Positions 16,815 through 27,958 are shown, counted from the stretch's first letter. The stretch: 64,000 nt of DNA from Pseudomonas frederiksbergensis (GCF_003732275.1 NZ_MOBM01000019.1:124001-188000), one strand, 5' to 3'. The notes: generated by a model not told the origin, from the letters alone. Numbers and translations: made by a program.

Positions 16815-17686
16815 ACCACTTCCTCTTCTTCGGCGCCCAGGTAGGCGGCAATCACTTTCGGATCGTGTCGAATCGCTTCAGGTCCGCCCTCGGCGATGAC
16901 AACGCCATGGTCCAGTACAACGATGTGGTCGGAAATGCTCATTACCATGCCCATGTCGTGTTCGATCAGCACCACGGTCAGATCGTGCTCATCGCGCAGC
17001 AGCCGGATCATCGCGCTCAGCGCTTCGGTTTCCTGAGGGTTGAGGCCGGCGGCCGGTTCGTCGAGGCAGATGATCTGCGGCCGGGTACACATGGCCCGGG
17101 CGATCTCCAGACGGCGTTGCTGACCATAGGACAGCTCACCGGCCAGGCGGTTGGCGCAGTCCACCAGGTTCACCACTTCCAGCCAATAGAACGCGTGGTC
17201 CAGCGCATCGCTTTCAGCCTTGCGGTACCCCTTGGTGTTGAGGATGCCGGCCAGCATGTTGCGGTTGACCCACATGTGCTGAGCCACCAGCAGGTTTTCC
17301 AGCACCGACATCTCCTTGAACAGGCGAATGTTCTGGAAAGTCCGCGCCAGACCGGCACGGTTGATCAGGTGCGTGCCACCAAACATTTTGTAGCGGAGCC
17401 GGCTGATGAAGCTTTTCGGCGAAACGAAATCGATGGCCTTGAACGGTTCCCCGAGCATTTTGATGACGTCGGTTTTCACCCCGCGGGCATTGAGTTCGAT
17501 ATGCCCGCCGGACGCTTTATAGAACCCGGTCAGGCAGTTGAACACCGTAGTCTTGCCCGCGCCGTTGGGGCCGATCAACGCGAAGATCGAGTTGCGTTTG
17601 ACTTGCAGGCTGACGTTACTCAGGGCCTTGATGCCGCCGAAGTGCATCATCAGATTTTCGACTGAGAGAACGATTTCTTCGCTCAT
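16811..17686 (-). CDS. livG: Branched-chain amino-acid ABC transporter, ATPase LivG
   Basis: 291 residues. Walker A GPNGAGKTT (about 38-46), signature LSYGQQRRLEIARAM, Walker B IICLDEPAAGLNP. Like other LivG/BraF proteins it is longer than LivF because of an insert between Walker A and the signature (about residues 75-115). It pairs with LivF under the LivHM channel. Overlaps livM by 4 nt. Confidence 0.95.
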   Translation of the reverse strand: MSEEIVLSVENLMMHFGGIKALSNVSLQVKRNSIFALIGPNGAGKTTVFNCLTGFYKASGGHIELNARGVKTDVIKMLGEPFKAIDFVSPKSFISRLRYKMFGGTHLINRAGLARTFQNIRLFKEMSVLENLLVAQHMWVNRNMLAGILNTKGYRKAESDALDHAFYWLEVVNLVDCANRLAGELSYGQQRRLEIARAMCTRPQIICLDEPAAGLNPQETEALSAMIRLLRDEHDLTVVLIEHDMGMVMSISDHIVVLDHGVVIAEGGPEAIRHDPKVIAAYLGAEEEEVV

Positions 17687-18966
17687 GGCGCCACTCCTTT
17701 ACGTGGGGTCACACCGGTGCGGCTGATCCGGATCAGGCCGCGCGGTCGCCAGATCATCATCAACACCATCAGGATGCCGAACAGCAGCACGCGATATTCA
17801 GCGAAGCCGCGCAGCAGTTCCGGGGCAACGGTCAGCACGAACGCCGCAATCACCACGCCGATGGTCGAGCCCATGCCGCCGAGTACCACGATGGCGAGGA
17901 TCAGTGCCGATTCGAAGAAGGTGAACGAGGTCGGGTTGACGAAACCCTGATAGGTGGCGAAGAACACACCCGCCAGACCGGCAGTCGATGCACCGATGGT
18001 GAACGCCGATAGCTTGACCAGTACGTGATTCAGGCCCATGGAACGGCAGGCGATTTCGTCTTCACGCAAGGCTTCCCACGCGCGACCGACCGGCATGCGG
18101 GTCAAGCGGTGCTTGATGTACAGCACGGACAGAACCACCAGGAACAACACCGCGTAAATGAAGTAGTACTTCACATCCGGGTTATAGGCGATGCCGAAGA
18201 ACTCATGGAACGGGACGCCCCCCTCCTTCGCTCTTTTGCCGAACTCCAGGCCGAAGAAGGTCGGCAACGGAGCCGCCATACCGTTCGGGCCGCCGGTCAG
18301 AGACAGCCAGTTATTGAGGATCAACCGGATGATTTCACCGAACCCCAGGGTCACGATCGCCAGGTAGTCACCGTGCAGGCGCAGCACCGGGAAACCGAGG
18401 ATGCAACCGGCCAGCCCTGCCGTGATTGCCGCCAGCGGCAGCACCGTCCAGAAACCCAGCCCCAGGTATTGATAACCGAGCGCCAGCCCGTAGGCACCGA
18501 TGGCGTAGAACGCCACGTAACCCAGGTCGAGCAGGCCGGCCAGGCCGACCACAATGTTCAGCCCCAGGCCCAGCAGTACGTAGATCAGCCCGAGGATGAC
18601 CACGCCCAGCAGGTAAGAGTTGGAGAAAAACGGGAACACCACGGCGATGACGATCATCAGGGGGATGATCCAGCGCAAGCGGGATTTGTAATCAGGCGGC
18701 AGTACATGAACCCCGGAGCCGGTACTTTCAAAGCCTTCAAGAATTCTCAGGCCCTTGGGGGTTTGCAGGAACAGACTCAAGGCAAAGCGGCCGGCCATGA
18801 CGATGGCGACAATCCATGCCACCCGGGTCGCTTCCAGGTTGAAGCCGTAGCCGTCAAGGACTACGCCGACAATCGGGCCGAACACAATCAGGGCTACCAG
18901 GCCGGCAAGAATCGCGTCAACCAGGCTTCTTTTGAGATCAATGGTTTTTTTAGTGGTTGAAGACAT
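17683..18966 (-). CDS. livM: Branched-chain amino-acid ABC transporter, permease LivM
   Basis: 427 residues with about ten or more membrane helices. The first ~100 residues form the N-terminal extension typical of Pseudomonas BraE/LivM. Conserved core: GLNIVVGLAGLLDLGYVAFYA written here as two overlapping helices near residue 135, and EAL-type coupling loop GRAWEALREDEIA. Forms the inner-membrane channel with LivH. Its stop overlaps the livG start and it begins 3 bp after livH. Confidence 0.94.
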   Translation of the reverse strand: MSSTTKKTIDLKRSLVDAILAGLVALIVFGPIVGVVLDGYGFNLEATRVAWIVAIVMAGRFALSLFLQTPKGLRILEGFESTGSGVHVLPPDYKSRLRWIIPLMIVIAVVFPFFSNSYLLGVVILGLIYVLLGLGLNIVVGLAGLLDLGYVAFYAIGAYGLALGYQYLGLGFWTVLPLAAITAGLAGCILGFPVLRLHGDYLAIVTLGFGEIIRLILNNWLSLTGGPNGMAAPLPTFFGLEFGKRAKEGGVPFHEFFGIAYNPDVKYYFIYAVLFLVVLSVLYIKHRLTRMPVGRAWEALREDEIACRSMGLNHVLVKLSAFTIGASTAGLAGVFFATYQGFVNPTSFTFFESALILAIVVLGGMGSTIGVVIAAFVLTVAPELLRGFAEYRVLLFGILMVLMMIWRPRGLIRISRTGVTPRKGVAP

Positions 18967-18969
18967 CGC

Positions 18970-19884
<915 letters not shown>

Positions 19885-20012
19885 AACGCAATCTCACGCA
19901 TTTGAGAGACTGCACAAAAACCGGGTGCGCCGGATCGGGGTTCAGCCGCCGACGCAACACGGTTATATGCAGCTCTACGAGAAAAGACAGGTACTGCACG
20001 GACATGTTCTTT

Positions 20013-20043
20013 GATGGCCCGGCGCACAAGGCGCCGGGCCATC
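20013..20043. promoter_or_regulatory. 13-bp perfect hairpin between livK and livH
   Basis: GATGGCCCGGCGC pairs perfectly with GCGCCGGGCCATC around a 5-nt loop, 12 bp after the livK stop. No T-run follows on either strand. It probably stabilises the livK transcript or attenuates read-through into livH, giving more binding protein than permease (inferred). Confidence 0.6.
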
Positions 20044-20054
20044 AGCCAGTCATA

Positions 20055-21188
20055 TCACTTCTGTTTTTCCAGCTGGTGGTATTTGCCATCCTTGTCCCAC
20101 TGGTAAACCACGTAGTCGGAGACTTTCAGGTCGCCCTTGGCGTCCCAGGTCTTCTCGCCCATCACGGTTTTGACCGGATTTTTCTTCAGCCACTCGGCGG
20201 CTTTCTCGCCATTGTTGGATTTGGAGCCATTGAAGGCTGCGGCCAGGGTCTGGACCGAAGCATAGGCGTACAGGGTGTAGCCTTCAGGCTCGGTGCCTTT
20301 CTTGCGGAACTCGTCCACTACGGTCTTGCTGTCTGGCAGCAGGCGTGGGTCGGCACCAAAGGTCATCAGTACGCCGTCAACGAATTGCGGACCGCCAGCG
20401 GTGGTCACCAGTTCGTCGGTTACGATGCCGTCGTCGGACATGAACTTGACGTCTTTAAGGCCTTGCTCACGCAGTTGACGAACCAGAGGACCGGCTTCCG
20501 GGTGCAGACCACCGAAGTAAACGACGTCGGCGCCAGCGCCGCGGATTTTGGTGACGATGGTGCTGAAATCTTTTTCGCCACGGGTCAGGCCTTCATACAG
20601 CACCGGCTTCACGCCGCGTTTCTCCAACTGGGCCTTGGTGGCGTCCGCCAGACCTTGACCGTAGGTGTCCTTGTCGTGCAGGACCACCACTTTCTTGCCC
20701 TTGAGTATGTCGACGATGTAGTCGCCGGCCACGATGCCTTGCTGGTCGTCACGCCCGCACATACGGAACATGGCACTCAGCCCGCGCTCGGTAACAGCCG
20801 GGTTGGTGGAGCCTGGAGTGATCGCGATGATGCCCGCTTCGTCGTAGATCTCGGAGGCCGGGATGGTCGACGAGGAGCAGAAGTGACCGACTACGCCAGC
20901 GACTTTCTGGTTGGTCAGGTCCTTGGCGACCGTCACAGCCTGTTTCGGTTCGCAGGCGTCATCGCCTTTGACCAGTACGATTTTTTCCCCGTTTACACCG
21001 CCAGCGGCGTTGACTGCATCAGCCGCTGCCTGCGCACCCTTCATGTACTGCTCGCCAAATGCCGCGTTGGCGCCCGTCATTGGACCCGCTACGCCGATCT
21101 TGATGTCAGCCTGAGCAAACGCAGAAACACCCAACGCAGTTGCCACTGCGAGGGCCAGAAAGCCTTTCTTGTAAAACGTCTGGGACAT
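20055..21188 (-). CDS. livK: Branched-chain amino-acid ABC transporter, periplasmic binding protein
   Basis: 377 residues. A Sec signal peptide (KKGFLALAVATALGVSAFAQ, cleavage near residue 24) is followed by a type I periplasmic-binding fold opening with DIKIGVAGPMTGANAAFGEQ. It binds Leu/Ile/Val in the periplasm and delivers them to LivHM. The ATG at 21188 was chosen because it directly precedes the signal peptide; an upstream in-frame start at 21233 was rejected. First gene of the operon. P. aeruginosa naming would be braC-like. Confidence 0.93.
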   Translation of the reverse strand: MSQTFYKKGFLALAVATALGVSAFAQADIKIGVAGPMTGANAAFGEQYMKGAQAAADAVNAAGGVNGEKIVLVKGDDACEPKQAVTVAKDLTNQKVAGVVGHFCSSSTIPASEIYDEAGIIAITPGSTNPAVTERGLSAMFRMCGRDDQQGIVAGDYIVDILKGKKVVVLHDKDTYGQGLADATKAQLEKRGVKPVLYEGLTRGEKDFSTIVTKIRGAGADVVYFGGLHPEAGPLVRQLREQGLKDVKFMSDDGIVTDELVTTAGGPQFVDGVLMTFGADPRLLPDSKTVVDEFRKKGTEPEGYTLYAYASVQTLAAAFNGSKSNNGEKAAEWLKKNPVKTVMGEKTWDAKGDLKVSDYVVYQWDKDGKYHQLEKQK

Positions 21189-21551
21189 GAGGTGGTGCTC
21201 CAAGGTTTTTTTTAGTTGGCACTGCGACTTCACTGAATGCTCAGAGCAAGGGCCGTGCCATCGGTTTTTTATTCTGAAAAAAGTCGCTGCCTTATTGTTA
21301 TTTCGACTGTTTCGGGCCCATTTTCATTGGGCGTGCAACCGTCTAAACCGCGGAAGGTGAAACCTTTTATATTTAAAGGCGCAACCCGTATGCGCCATCA
21401 TTGCAACCGCAGCGCCAAACGATGTGCAACCAGCCTGTAACAGCCCGCGTCACCGAACTGCACACTGCTGGTGCGGGACTGCTACAACCCGCACCATTAC
21501 AGGCTAGCCGCTTCGCTGAAAAGCGCCGCTTCCAGCAACATATTTCAACAA
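21189..21551. other. Intergenic region upstream of livK and downstream of amaA
   Basis: 363 bp with no gene. The left part should hold the livK promoter; the right part holds a nested inverted repeat at 21433-21504 that could act as the end of the amaA transcript. Confidence 0.5.
21433..21504. repeat. Nested inverted repeat (hairpin within hairpin)
   Basis: Outer arms GCCTGTAA (21433-21440) and TTACAGGC (21497-21504) enclose inner arms GGTGCGGG (21470-21477) and CCCGCACC (21488-21495). Both stems are perfect. No T-run. Confidence 0.55.
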
Positions 21552-22835
21552 TCAGATGACGATCCGCAGGCACTGGCCCGCGTGATACAACGAAAATCCA
21601 GCCTCATACAGGCAGCTTCGCAGCCCCACACCCGCCAATGGCTGCATGGGCGCGAAGGGAATCGGCAAGGCCTGCGGATTTCCATTACACAAATAATCGG
21701 CAAAGGCTTTGCCGACCACTGTACCGGTGGTCACGCCTCGACCGTTGTAGCCGGTGACGGCCACCAGACCCGGTGCCGGCTCGAACAGGCGCATCAAATG
21801 ATCGGGAGTGAAGGCGATGCAACCGGTCCAGGTGCATTCCCACTCCACCGGCTTCAGGTACGGAAAGTAATGCTGCTGAACCCGGTCGGCCCAGGCTTTC
21901 AGGAACCAGGTCGGTTTCTGGTTGCCATTGCCGAGACTGCCGAGTAACAGTCGCCCGTCCTTGTCTCGCCGAATACTACTGAGCACCTGCCGGGTGTCCC
22001 AGGAACCCTGACCACCAGGCAGAATCTGTTGTGCGGCGTCTTCGGTCAGCGGCACCGAGGCCACTTGATAGTAATAACCAGGGAAGAAATTGCGCCGCAG
22101 TTCCGTCCAGTCACCTTCGGTATAGGCGTTGGAGGCGATGACCACCTGCTCGGCCAGCACCGAACCCTGGGCGGCCTGTACCGACCAGCGCTGGCCCTGA
22201 CGTTCAAGTCGGGTCACCGGTGAATGATCGAACAGCTGACCGCCGAGGCTGATGGCCGCGTTGGCCAGCCCCGTGGTGTAGGCCATCGGGTTGATCGTGC
22301 CGGCACGCCGATCGAGCAAGGCGGCGGCGATCTTTTTTGTACCCGTGGCTTGTTCGCAGGCTTGACCGGTTAACAATTCCACCGGAGCGCCGCGACGTTT
22401 CCATTGTGCTTCGCGACTGCGCAGATCCGCCTCGCCACGCGCGTTGTGCGCCATGTGCAGCGTGCCTTCGCGGCGTAACTGGCAATCGATGTTGTATTTG
22501 TCGACCAGGCTGAACACCAGTGACGGCGCCGCACCCAGCATGCGGTTGAGCTGACTGCCGACCGCCTCGCCGAAACCGGCTTCGATTTCATCCGGTGGAA
22601 TCCACATCCCGGCGTTGACCAGCCCGACGTTACGCCCCGAACCGCCATGCCCGGCACGATGCGCTTCCAGCACACAAACACTTTTACCTTGTTCCAGCAG
22701 ATGCACCGCCGCCGACAAACCGGTGAAACCGGCACCGATGACGCAGACATCCACCGTCACCTCGCCCTTGAGCGCCACGTTGTCGGGCCTTTGCGGCGTC
22801 AGTTTTTCCCACAGACACTCTTCGCGTAACGGCAT
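21552..22835 (-). CDS. amaA: FAD-dependent oxidoreductase, probable L-pipecolate oxidase AmaA
   Basis: 427 residues, DAO-type flavoenzyme. The dinucleotide-binding motif VCVIGAGFTGLSAAVHLLEQ is at about 30-49, GHGGSGRNVGLVNAG follows, and the C-terminal VTGYNGRGVTTGTVVGKAFA closes the FAD site. It lies next to an ALDH7 gene and a LysR regulator, the arrangement of amaA-amaB in P. putida, where AmaA oxidises L-pipecolate to piperideine-6-carboxylate in D-lysine catabolism. Assignment rests partly on this context. The ATG at 22835 has GGAG upstream; a longer frame runs into a REP and was rejected. Confidence 0.8.
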   Translation of the reverse strand: MPLREECLWEKLTPQRPDNVALKGEVTVDVCVIGAGFTGLSAAVHLLEQGKSVCVLEAHRAGHGGSGRNVGLVNAGMWIPPDEIEAGFGEAVGSQLNRMLGAAPSLVFSLVDKYNIDCQLRREGTLHMAHNARGEADLRSREAQWKRRGAPVELLTGQACEQATGTKKIAAALLDRRAGTINPMAYTTGLANAAISLGGQLFDHSPVTRLERQGQRWSVQAAQGSVLAEQVVIASNAYTEGDWTELRRNFFPGYYYQVASVPLTEDAAQQILPGGQGSWDTRQVLSSIRRDKDGRLLLGSLGNGNQKPTWFLKAWADRVQQHYFPYLKPVEWECTWTGCIAFTPDHLMRLFEPAPGLVAVTGYNGRGVTTGTVVGKAFADYLCNGNPQALPIPFAPMQPLAGVGLRSCLYEAGFSLYHAGQCLRIVI

Positions 22836-22876
22836 TGCCAGACTCCAACAGAAACCTAACCAACACACCATTCCCC

Positions 22877-22966
22877 TGTGGGAGCGGGCTTGCTCGCGAA
22901 GGGGCCGGCACATTCAACATCAATGTTGACTGGCATTACGCTTTCGCGAGCAAGCCCGCTCCCACA
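22877..22966. repeat. REP pair, GTGGGAGC type
   Basis: Two inverted copies with the GGGCTTGC variant core between amaB and amaA. Confidence 0.9.
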
Positions 22967-23001
22967 TTGGATTTTCATTGGATCAAAGATCTGAACTCAT
23001 C

Positions 23002-24492
23002 TCAGTCAAACGTAATCCCCTGAGCCAACGGCAACTCCAGCGAATAGTTCACGGTATTGGTCTGACGACGCATGTACCCGCGCCATGCATCCGAACCGGA
23101 CTCACGACCACCGCCCGTCTCTTTCTCGCCGCCAAACGCGCCGCCGATTTCTGCGCCGCTCGGGCCGATGTTGACGTTGGCGATGCCGCAATCACTGCCC
23201 ACCGCCGACATGAACCGCTCGGCTTCACGCACGTCGGTGGTGAAGATGCACGATGACAGGCCTTGTGGCACGGCATTGTTCAGGCGCAGCGCCTCTTCGA
23301 AATCGTTGTAACCGATCACGTACAGAATCGGCGCGAAGGTTTCGCTGCACACCACATCGCTCTGCTCCGGCATTTCGACGATGGCTGGCGAAACGTAGTA
23401 AGCGTTGGGGAATTTGTCTTCCAGCTGACGTTTGCCGCCGAACACCCGGCCGCCTTCGCTCAAGGCCTGCTCCAGCGCGTCCTGCATGTTTTCGAAGCTG
23501 TGTTTGTCGATCAGCGGACCCACCAGATTGCCTTCCAGCGGATGGCCAATGCGCACCTTGGAGTAAGCGGCTTTGAGGCGGGTGATGATTTCTTCCTTCA
23601 CCGACTCATGGGCGATCAGGCGACGCAAAGTGGTGCAACGCTGACCGGCGGTGCCGACGGCGCTGAACAGAATTGCCCGTACGGCCATGTCCAGATCGGC
23701 GCTTGGGCCGAGGATCATTGCGTTGTTGCCGCCCAATTCGAGAATGCTGCGGGCAAAACGTGCAGCGATTTTCGGCGCGACTTCGCGGCCCATGCGGGTG
23801 CTGCCGGTGGCGCTGACCAGCGCGACACGCGGGTCATCGACCAGCGCTTCGCCGGCATCGCGGCCGCCGATAATTACTTGGCTCAAATGCGGCGGTGCGT
23901 CACTGAAATTTTTCAGGACGCGGTCGAACAGCGCTTGGCAGGCCAACGCGGTCAGCGGGGTTTTCTCCGACGGTTTCCAGATCACCGGGTTACCGCAAAC
24001 CAGCGCCAGCGTCGCGTTCCAGGCCCAAACGGCGACCGGGAAGTTGAACGCACTGATCACGCCGACGACGCCCAGCGGGTGCCAGGTTTCGCGCATGTGG
24101 TGGCCAGGACGCTCGGAGGCGATGGTCAAACCGTACAGCTGACGGGACAGACCGACCGCGAAGTCGCAGATGTCGATCATTTCCTGAACTTCACCCAAAC
24201 CTTCCTGAGTGATCTTGCCGGCCTCCCAGGACACCAGCTCACCGAGATCGGCCTTGTACTCGCGCAAGATGTCGCCCAATTGGCGCACCAATTCGCCACG
24301 GCGCGGCGCCGGAACCTTGCGCCACAGTTCGAACGCATGATCTGCGCGACTGATGTGCTGCTCGACTTCAGCGGCGCCTTCCCAGTTCACGGCAGCGATA
24401 CGGCTGCCATCGATAGGCGAATGCACCGGCACTTTGCCGTTCTGATACAGGGCCGGGTTCACACCAAGACGATCAAGCAATGCGGCAACCAT
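23002..24492 (-). CDS. amaB: Aldehyde dehydrogenase family 7, L-aminoadipate-semialdehyde dehydrogenase AmaB
   Basis: 496 residues. Catalytic glutamate in LELGGNNAMI (about 260), catalytic cysteine in GTAGQRCTTLRRL (about 295), and the ALDH7/antiquitin C-terminal pattern GGEKETGGGRESGSDAW. The enzyme oxidises the open-chain semialdehyde of piperideine-6-carboxylate to 2-aminoadipate with NAD+. It acts after AmaA in the pipecolate branch of lysine catabolism. A REP pair separates it from amaA, so the two may have partly separate transcripts. Divergent from a LysR gene. Confidence 0.88.
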   Translation of the reverse strand: MVAALLDRLGVNPALYQNGKVPVHSPIDGSRIAAVNWEGAAEVEQHISRADHAFELWRKVPAPRRGELVRQLGDILREYKADLGELVSWEAGKITQEGLGEVQEMIDICDFAVGLSRQLYGLTIASERPGHHMRETWHPLGVVGVISAFNFPVAVWAWNATLALVCGNPVIWKPSEKTPLTALACQALFDRVLKNFSDAPPHLSQVIIGGRDAGEALVDDPRVALVSATGSTRMGREVAPKIAARFARSILELGGNNAMILGPSADLDMAVRAILFSAVGTAGQRCTTLRRLIAHESVKEEIITRLKAAYSKVRIGHPLEGNLVGPLIDKHSFENMQDALEQALSEGGRVFGGKRQLEDKFPNAYYVSPAIVEMPEQSDVVCSETFAPILYVIGYNDFEEALRLNNAVPQGLSSCIFTTDVREAERFMSAVGSDCGIANVNIGPSGAEIGGAFGGEKETGGGRESGSDAWRGYMRRQTNTVNYSLELPLAQGITFD

Positions 24493-24676
24493 GGGTCACT
24501 CCTCAAGCAAAATACAGAAAACGTTCAGCCGGATTAACCCGGCTGATCAGACCTGTAGTTTTAGCTCTCCGGAGGTTACCCAACAAACGACCTTTAAGAG
24601 AGATATCATTCCGTTTATTCATGCTGCGAATCTGCCGGTAAAAAAGAGCATAGAGACACAAGAAAAAGGACCACCC

Positions 24677-25582
24677 ATGCTGAATAAACGCTACTTGCCG
24701 TCGATCACCGCGTTGCAGTGCTTCGAGGCGGTGACCCGGCATTTGAGCTTCACCCGTGCCGCCGAAGAGCTGAACCTGACGCAGAGCGCCGTGAGCAAAC
24801 AGGTCGCGCAACTCGAAGAATTGCTGCAGCACCTGCTGTTCCGCCGGGTGCGTCGACGCCTGCAAATGACTCCTGCCGGCGATTTGTACCTGGTGGAAGT
24901 GCGAAAAATACTCACCCAAGTCGAAATGTCGACCCATTACCTGCGCTCCTACGGCGGTGATACCGAAGTTTTGCGAGTCTCGACGCCTCCGACCTTCGGT
25001 GCGCGCTGGCTGGTGCCTCGCTTGAAAGGCTGGCGTCTGCGACATCCGTCGATTCATCTGGACCTTTGCAGCGAGCAAGAAGCCGATGATCTGCTGCAAG
25101 GTCGCAGCGATCTGGCGTTCTACTTCGGCCAGGGCTCTCGGCCCGGCACCGAATGCCTGAAGCTGTTTGGCGAGGAGCTGGTGCCGGTCTGCGCACCGGG
25201 CAGCCTGCCGGACACGCCGTTCACCGACCCTACGCAACTCGCCGACCTGGTCCTGCTGCAAAATGCTTCCCGGCCTCAGGCCTGGCACGACTGGTTCGAC
25301 AGCCAGGGCTACCACACCGAACACAGCTACCACGGCCCGCGTTTCGAAACCTTCTACATGTGCATCCGCGCCGCCCAGGTCGGCTGCGGCGTGGCGCTGC
25401 TGCCGAAGTTTCTGGTGGAGGAGGAATTGGCCGACGGCAAACTGGTCATTCCCTGGAAGCATGCGATGCCCAGCACCGACGCCTATTACCTGGCGTATCC
25501 GGAGCATTCGGCGGAAGTACCCAAGGTGCGGGATTTTGTGAAGTGGATGCTGGAGCAGATTGATAGTCCGGATGCGCAATAG
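24677..25582 (+). CDS. LysR-family regulator, probable regulator of amaA/amaB
   Basis: 301 residues from the ATG at 24677, preceded by AAAAAGGA. The helix-turn-helix is at about residues 8-65 (ALQCFEAVTRHLSFTRAAEE, LTQSAVSKQVAQLEELL); an effector-binding domain follows. It starts 184 bp from amaB in the opposite direction, so control of the ama genes is a reasonable inference. A longer in-frame extension that overlaps the amaB start was rejected. Confidence 0.87.
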   Translation: MLNKRYLPSITALQCFEAVTRHLSFTRAAEELNLTQSAVSKQVAQLEELLQHLLFRRVRRRLQMTPAGDLYLVEVRKILTQVEMSTHYLRSYGGDTEVLRVSTPPTFGARWLVPRLKGWRLRHPSIHLDLCSEQEADDLLQGRSDLAFYFGQGSRPGTECLKLFGEELVPVCAPGSLPDTPFTDPTQLADLVLLQNASRPQAWHDWFDSQGYHTEHSYHGPRFETFYMCIRAAQVGCGVALLPKFLVEEELADGKLVIPWKHAMPSTDAYYLAYPEHSAEVPKVRDFVKWMLEQIDSPDAQ

Positions 25583-25622
25583 ATGTGAGGATTCACAAAA
25601 ATCTATGGTCAAGCCCATTTTT

Positions 25623-25754
25623 TGTGGCGAGGGAGCTTGCTCCCGCTCGGCTGCGCAGCAGCCGCAAAACGGTCAATGCATTCTTCCAGAGAGAACGCAT
25701 CGGCTTTCATCGGGGGCGCTTCGCACCCCAGCGGGAGCAAGCTCCCTCGCCACA
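25623..25754. repeat. Palindromic element, GTGGCGAGG type
   Basis: Arms TGTGGCGAGGGAGCTTGCTC and complement, about 130 bp in total, between the LysR gene and pncB. Confidence 0.88.
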
Positions 25755-25874
25755 GGGATCTCTATCATCTAAATATTGCTGGCAATCCTCACCATTGATA
25801 TGCGCCACTAGCCCCATTCATTGAAACAGCTGCAACGTCGCTGCCACGGGCCGCGGCCAGCCTGGAGATCCCTT

Positions 25875-27101
25875 ATGAGCGAGAGTGTGTTTGCCGATCG
25901 CATCGTGCAGAACCTGCTCGACACCGACTTCTACAAACTGACGATGATGCAGGCGGTGCTGCACAACTACCCGAACGTGGAAGTCGAATGGGAGTTTCGT
26001 TGCCGTAACAGTGAGGATCTGCGCCCGTACCTGGCGGAGATCCGTTTCCAGATCGAGCGCCTAGCCGAGTTGAGCCTGAGTGCCGATCAGTTGAGTTTCC
26101 TGGAGCGCATCAGCTTTCTGAAACCGGATTTCCTGCGCTTTCTCGGGCTGTTCCGCTTCAACCTGCGCTATATCCACACCGGCATTGAAAACGGCGAGTT
26201 GTTCATCCGTCTGCGCGGGCCGTGGCTGCACGTGATTCTGTTCGAAGTGCCGCTGCTGGCCATGGTCAGCGAAGTACGCAACCGTTATCGGTACCGGGAA
26301 ATCGTTCTGGAACAGGCCCGCGAGCAGCTCTATCGCAAGTTCGACTGGCTGACCGCCAACGCCAGCACGGACGAATTGTCCGAGTTGCAAGTAGCCGATT
26401 TCGGTACCCGCCGTCGCTTCTCGTACCGTGTACAGGAAGAAGTGGTGAACGTGCTCAAGCATGATTTCCCCGGTCGCTTTGTCGGTACCAGCAACGTGCA
26501 TCTGTCCCGGGAGCTGGACATGAAGCCGCTGGGCACCATGGCCCACGAATGGATCATGGCCCACCAGCAACTCGGCCCGCGGCTGATCGACAGCCAGATT
26601 GCCGCCCTCGACTGCTGGGTCCGCGAATACCGGGGTTTGCTGGGAATCGCCCTGACCGACTGCATCACCTCCGATGCCTTCCTCAACGATTTCGACCTGT
26701 TCTTTGCCAAGCTCTTCGACGGCTTGCGCCACGATTCCGGTGACCCGGTGCAGTGGGCGGAAAAAGCCATCGCCCACTATCACAAGCTTGGCATCGACCC
26801 GATGAGCAAGACCCTGGTGTTTTCCGACAGTCTGACGCTGCCCAAGTCTCTGGAGATTTTTCGGGCATTGCGCGGTCGGATCAATGTCAGCTTCGGTATC
26901 GGCACTAACCTGACCTGCGATATTCCGGGTGTCGAACCGATGAGCATCGTGCTTAAAATGACGGCCTGCAACGGCCAGCCAGTGGCCAAGATTTCTGATG
27001 AGCCTGGCAAGACTCACTGCAAAGACCCGAATTTCGTCGCCTATTTGCGACATGTTTTCCAAGTACCTGCCGCCATTTCCAGCCCATCTAGCAAGGAGTG
27101 A
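25875..27101 (+). CDS. pncB: Nicotinate phosphoribosyltransferase
   Basis: 408 residues. Converts nicotinate plus PRPP (with ATP) to nicotinate mononucleotide in NAD salvage. Typical N-terminus [18 protein letters not shown]; the phosphorylated histidine lies in [13 protein letters not shown], and GLRHDSGDP and the GTNLTCD phosphate site follow. The ATG at 25875 has CTGGAGA upstream. Followed after 4 bp by nadE, so the two salvage steps are co-expressed. Confidence 0.94.
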   Translation: MSESVFADRIVQNLLDTDFYKLTMMQAVLHNYPNVEVEWEFRCRNSEDLRPYLAEIRFQIERLAELSLSADQLSFLERISFLKPDFLRFLGLFRFNLRYIHTGIENGELFIRLRGPWLHVILFEVPLLAMVSEVRNRYRYREIVLEQAREQLYRKFDWLTANASTDELSELQVADFGTRRRFSYRVQEEVVNVLKHDFPGRFVGTSNVHLSRELDMKPLGTMAHEWIMAHQQLGPRLIDSQIAALDCWVREYRGLLGIALTDCITSDAFLNDFDLFFAKLFDGLRHDSGDPVQWAEKAIAHYHKLGIDPMSKTLVFSDSLTLPKSLEIFRALRGRINVSFGIGTNLTCDIPGVEPMSIVLKMTACNGQPVAKISDEPGKTHCKDPNFVAYLRHVFQVPAAISSPSSKE

Positions 27102-27105
27102 ATTC

Positions 27106-27933
27106 ATGCAAGCCGTACAGCGTGAGATTGCTGAACAGCTCAAGGTCCAACCGCCCTTCGCGGACCAACTCGCCCTCGAGGCTGAAGTTGCCCGGCGGAT
27201 TACCTTCATTCAGGACTGCCTGGTCAATGCCGGGCTCAAGACGCTGGTGCTGGGCATCAGCGGCGGCGTCGACTCCCTGACCGCCGGCCTGCTGGCCCAG
27301 CGCGCCATGCGTGAACTGCGCGAGCGCACGGGTGATGCAAACTACAAGTTCATCGCCGTGCGCCTGCCTTATGGCGTTCAGTTTGACGAACATGATGCCC
27401 AAGCCTCAGTGGACTTCATTGCCCCCGATGAGCGCCACACCGTAAACATCGGCCCGGCAGTCAAATCCCTGGCCAGCGAAGTGGCGGCCTTCGAGGGTAA
27501 GGAGGCGGTGCAGAAGGATTTCGTGCTGGGCAACACCAAGGCGCGGATGCGCATGGTCGCGCAATACACCATCGCTGGCGCGGCTCACGGCCTGGTGATC
27601 GGCACCGACCACGCGGCAGAAGCGGTGATGGGCTTCTTCACCAAATTCGGTGACGGCGCCTGCGACCTCGCACCGCTGAGCGGCCTGGTGAAAAATCAGG
27701 TCCGGGCGATTGCCCGCAGCTTCGGCGCGCCGGAGTCGCTGGTGGAAAAAATCCCGACCGCCGACCTCGAAGACCTGTCGCCGGGCAAACCGGACGAAGC
27801 GTCCCACGGCGTGACCTACGCCGAGATCGACGCCTTCCTGCACGGCGAACCGGTGCGCGAGGAAGCGTTCAAGATCATCTGCGACACGTACAAAAAGACC
27901 CATCACAAGCGTGTGATGCCGTTCGCGCCGTGA
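27106..27933 (+). CDS. nadE: NH3-dependent NAD+ synthetase
   Basis: 275 residues, the length of E. coli NadE. The PP-loop [14 protein letters not shown] (about 51-64) binds ATP, and [20 protein letters not shown] is the dimer/NaAD-binding region. Performs the last step of NAD synthesis, amidating deamido-NAD with ammonia. AAGGAG precedes the ATG; it forms a two-gene operon with pncB. Confidence 0.95.
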   Translation: MQAVQREIAEQLKVQPPFADQLALEAEVARRITFIQDCLVNAGLKTLVLGISGGVDSLTAGLLAQRAMRELRERTGDANYKFIAVRLPYGVQFDEHDAQASVDFIAPDERHTVNIGPAVKSLASEVAAFEGKEAVQKDFVLGNTKARMRMVAQYTIAGAAHGLVIGTDHAAEAVMGFFTKFGDGACDLAPLSGLVKNQVRAIARSFGAPESLVEKIPTADLEDLSPGKPDEASHGVTYAEIDAFLHGEPVREEAFKIICDTYKKTHHKRVMPFAP

Positions 27934-27958
27934 GGAAGGCGGCGCTTGAACTGACGCC

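Noticed and set aside
24491..24676. Extension of the LysR regulator to an ATG next to the amaB start
   Set aside because: The helix-turn-helix begins right after the ATG at 24677, which has a ribosome binding site.
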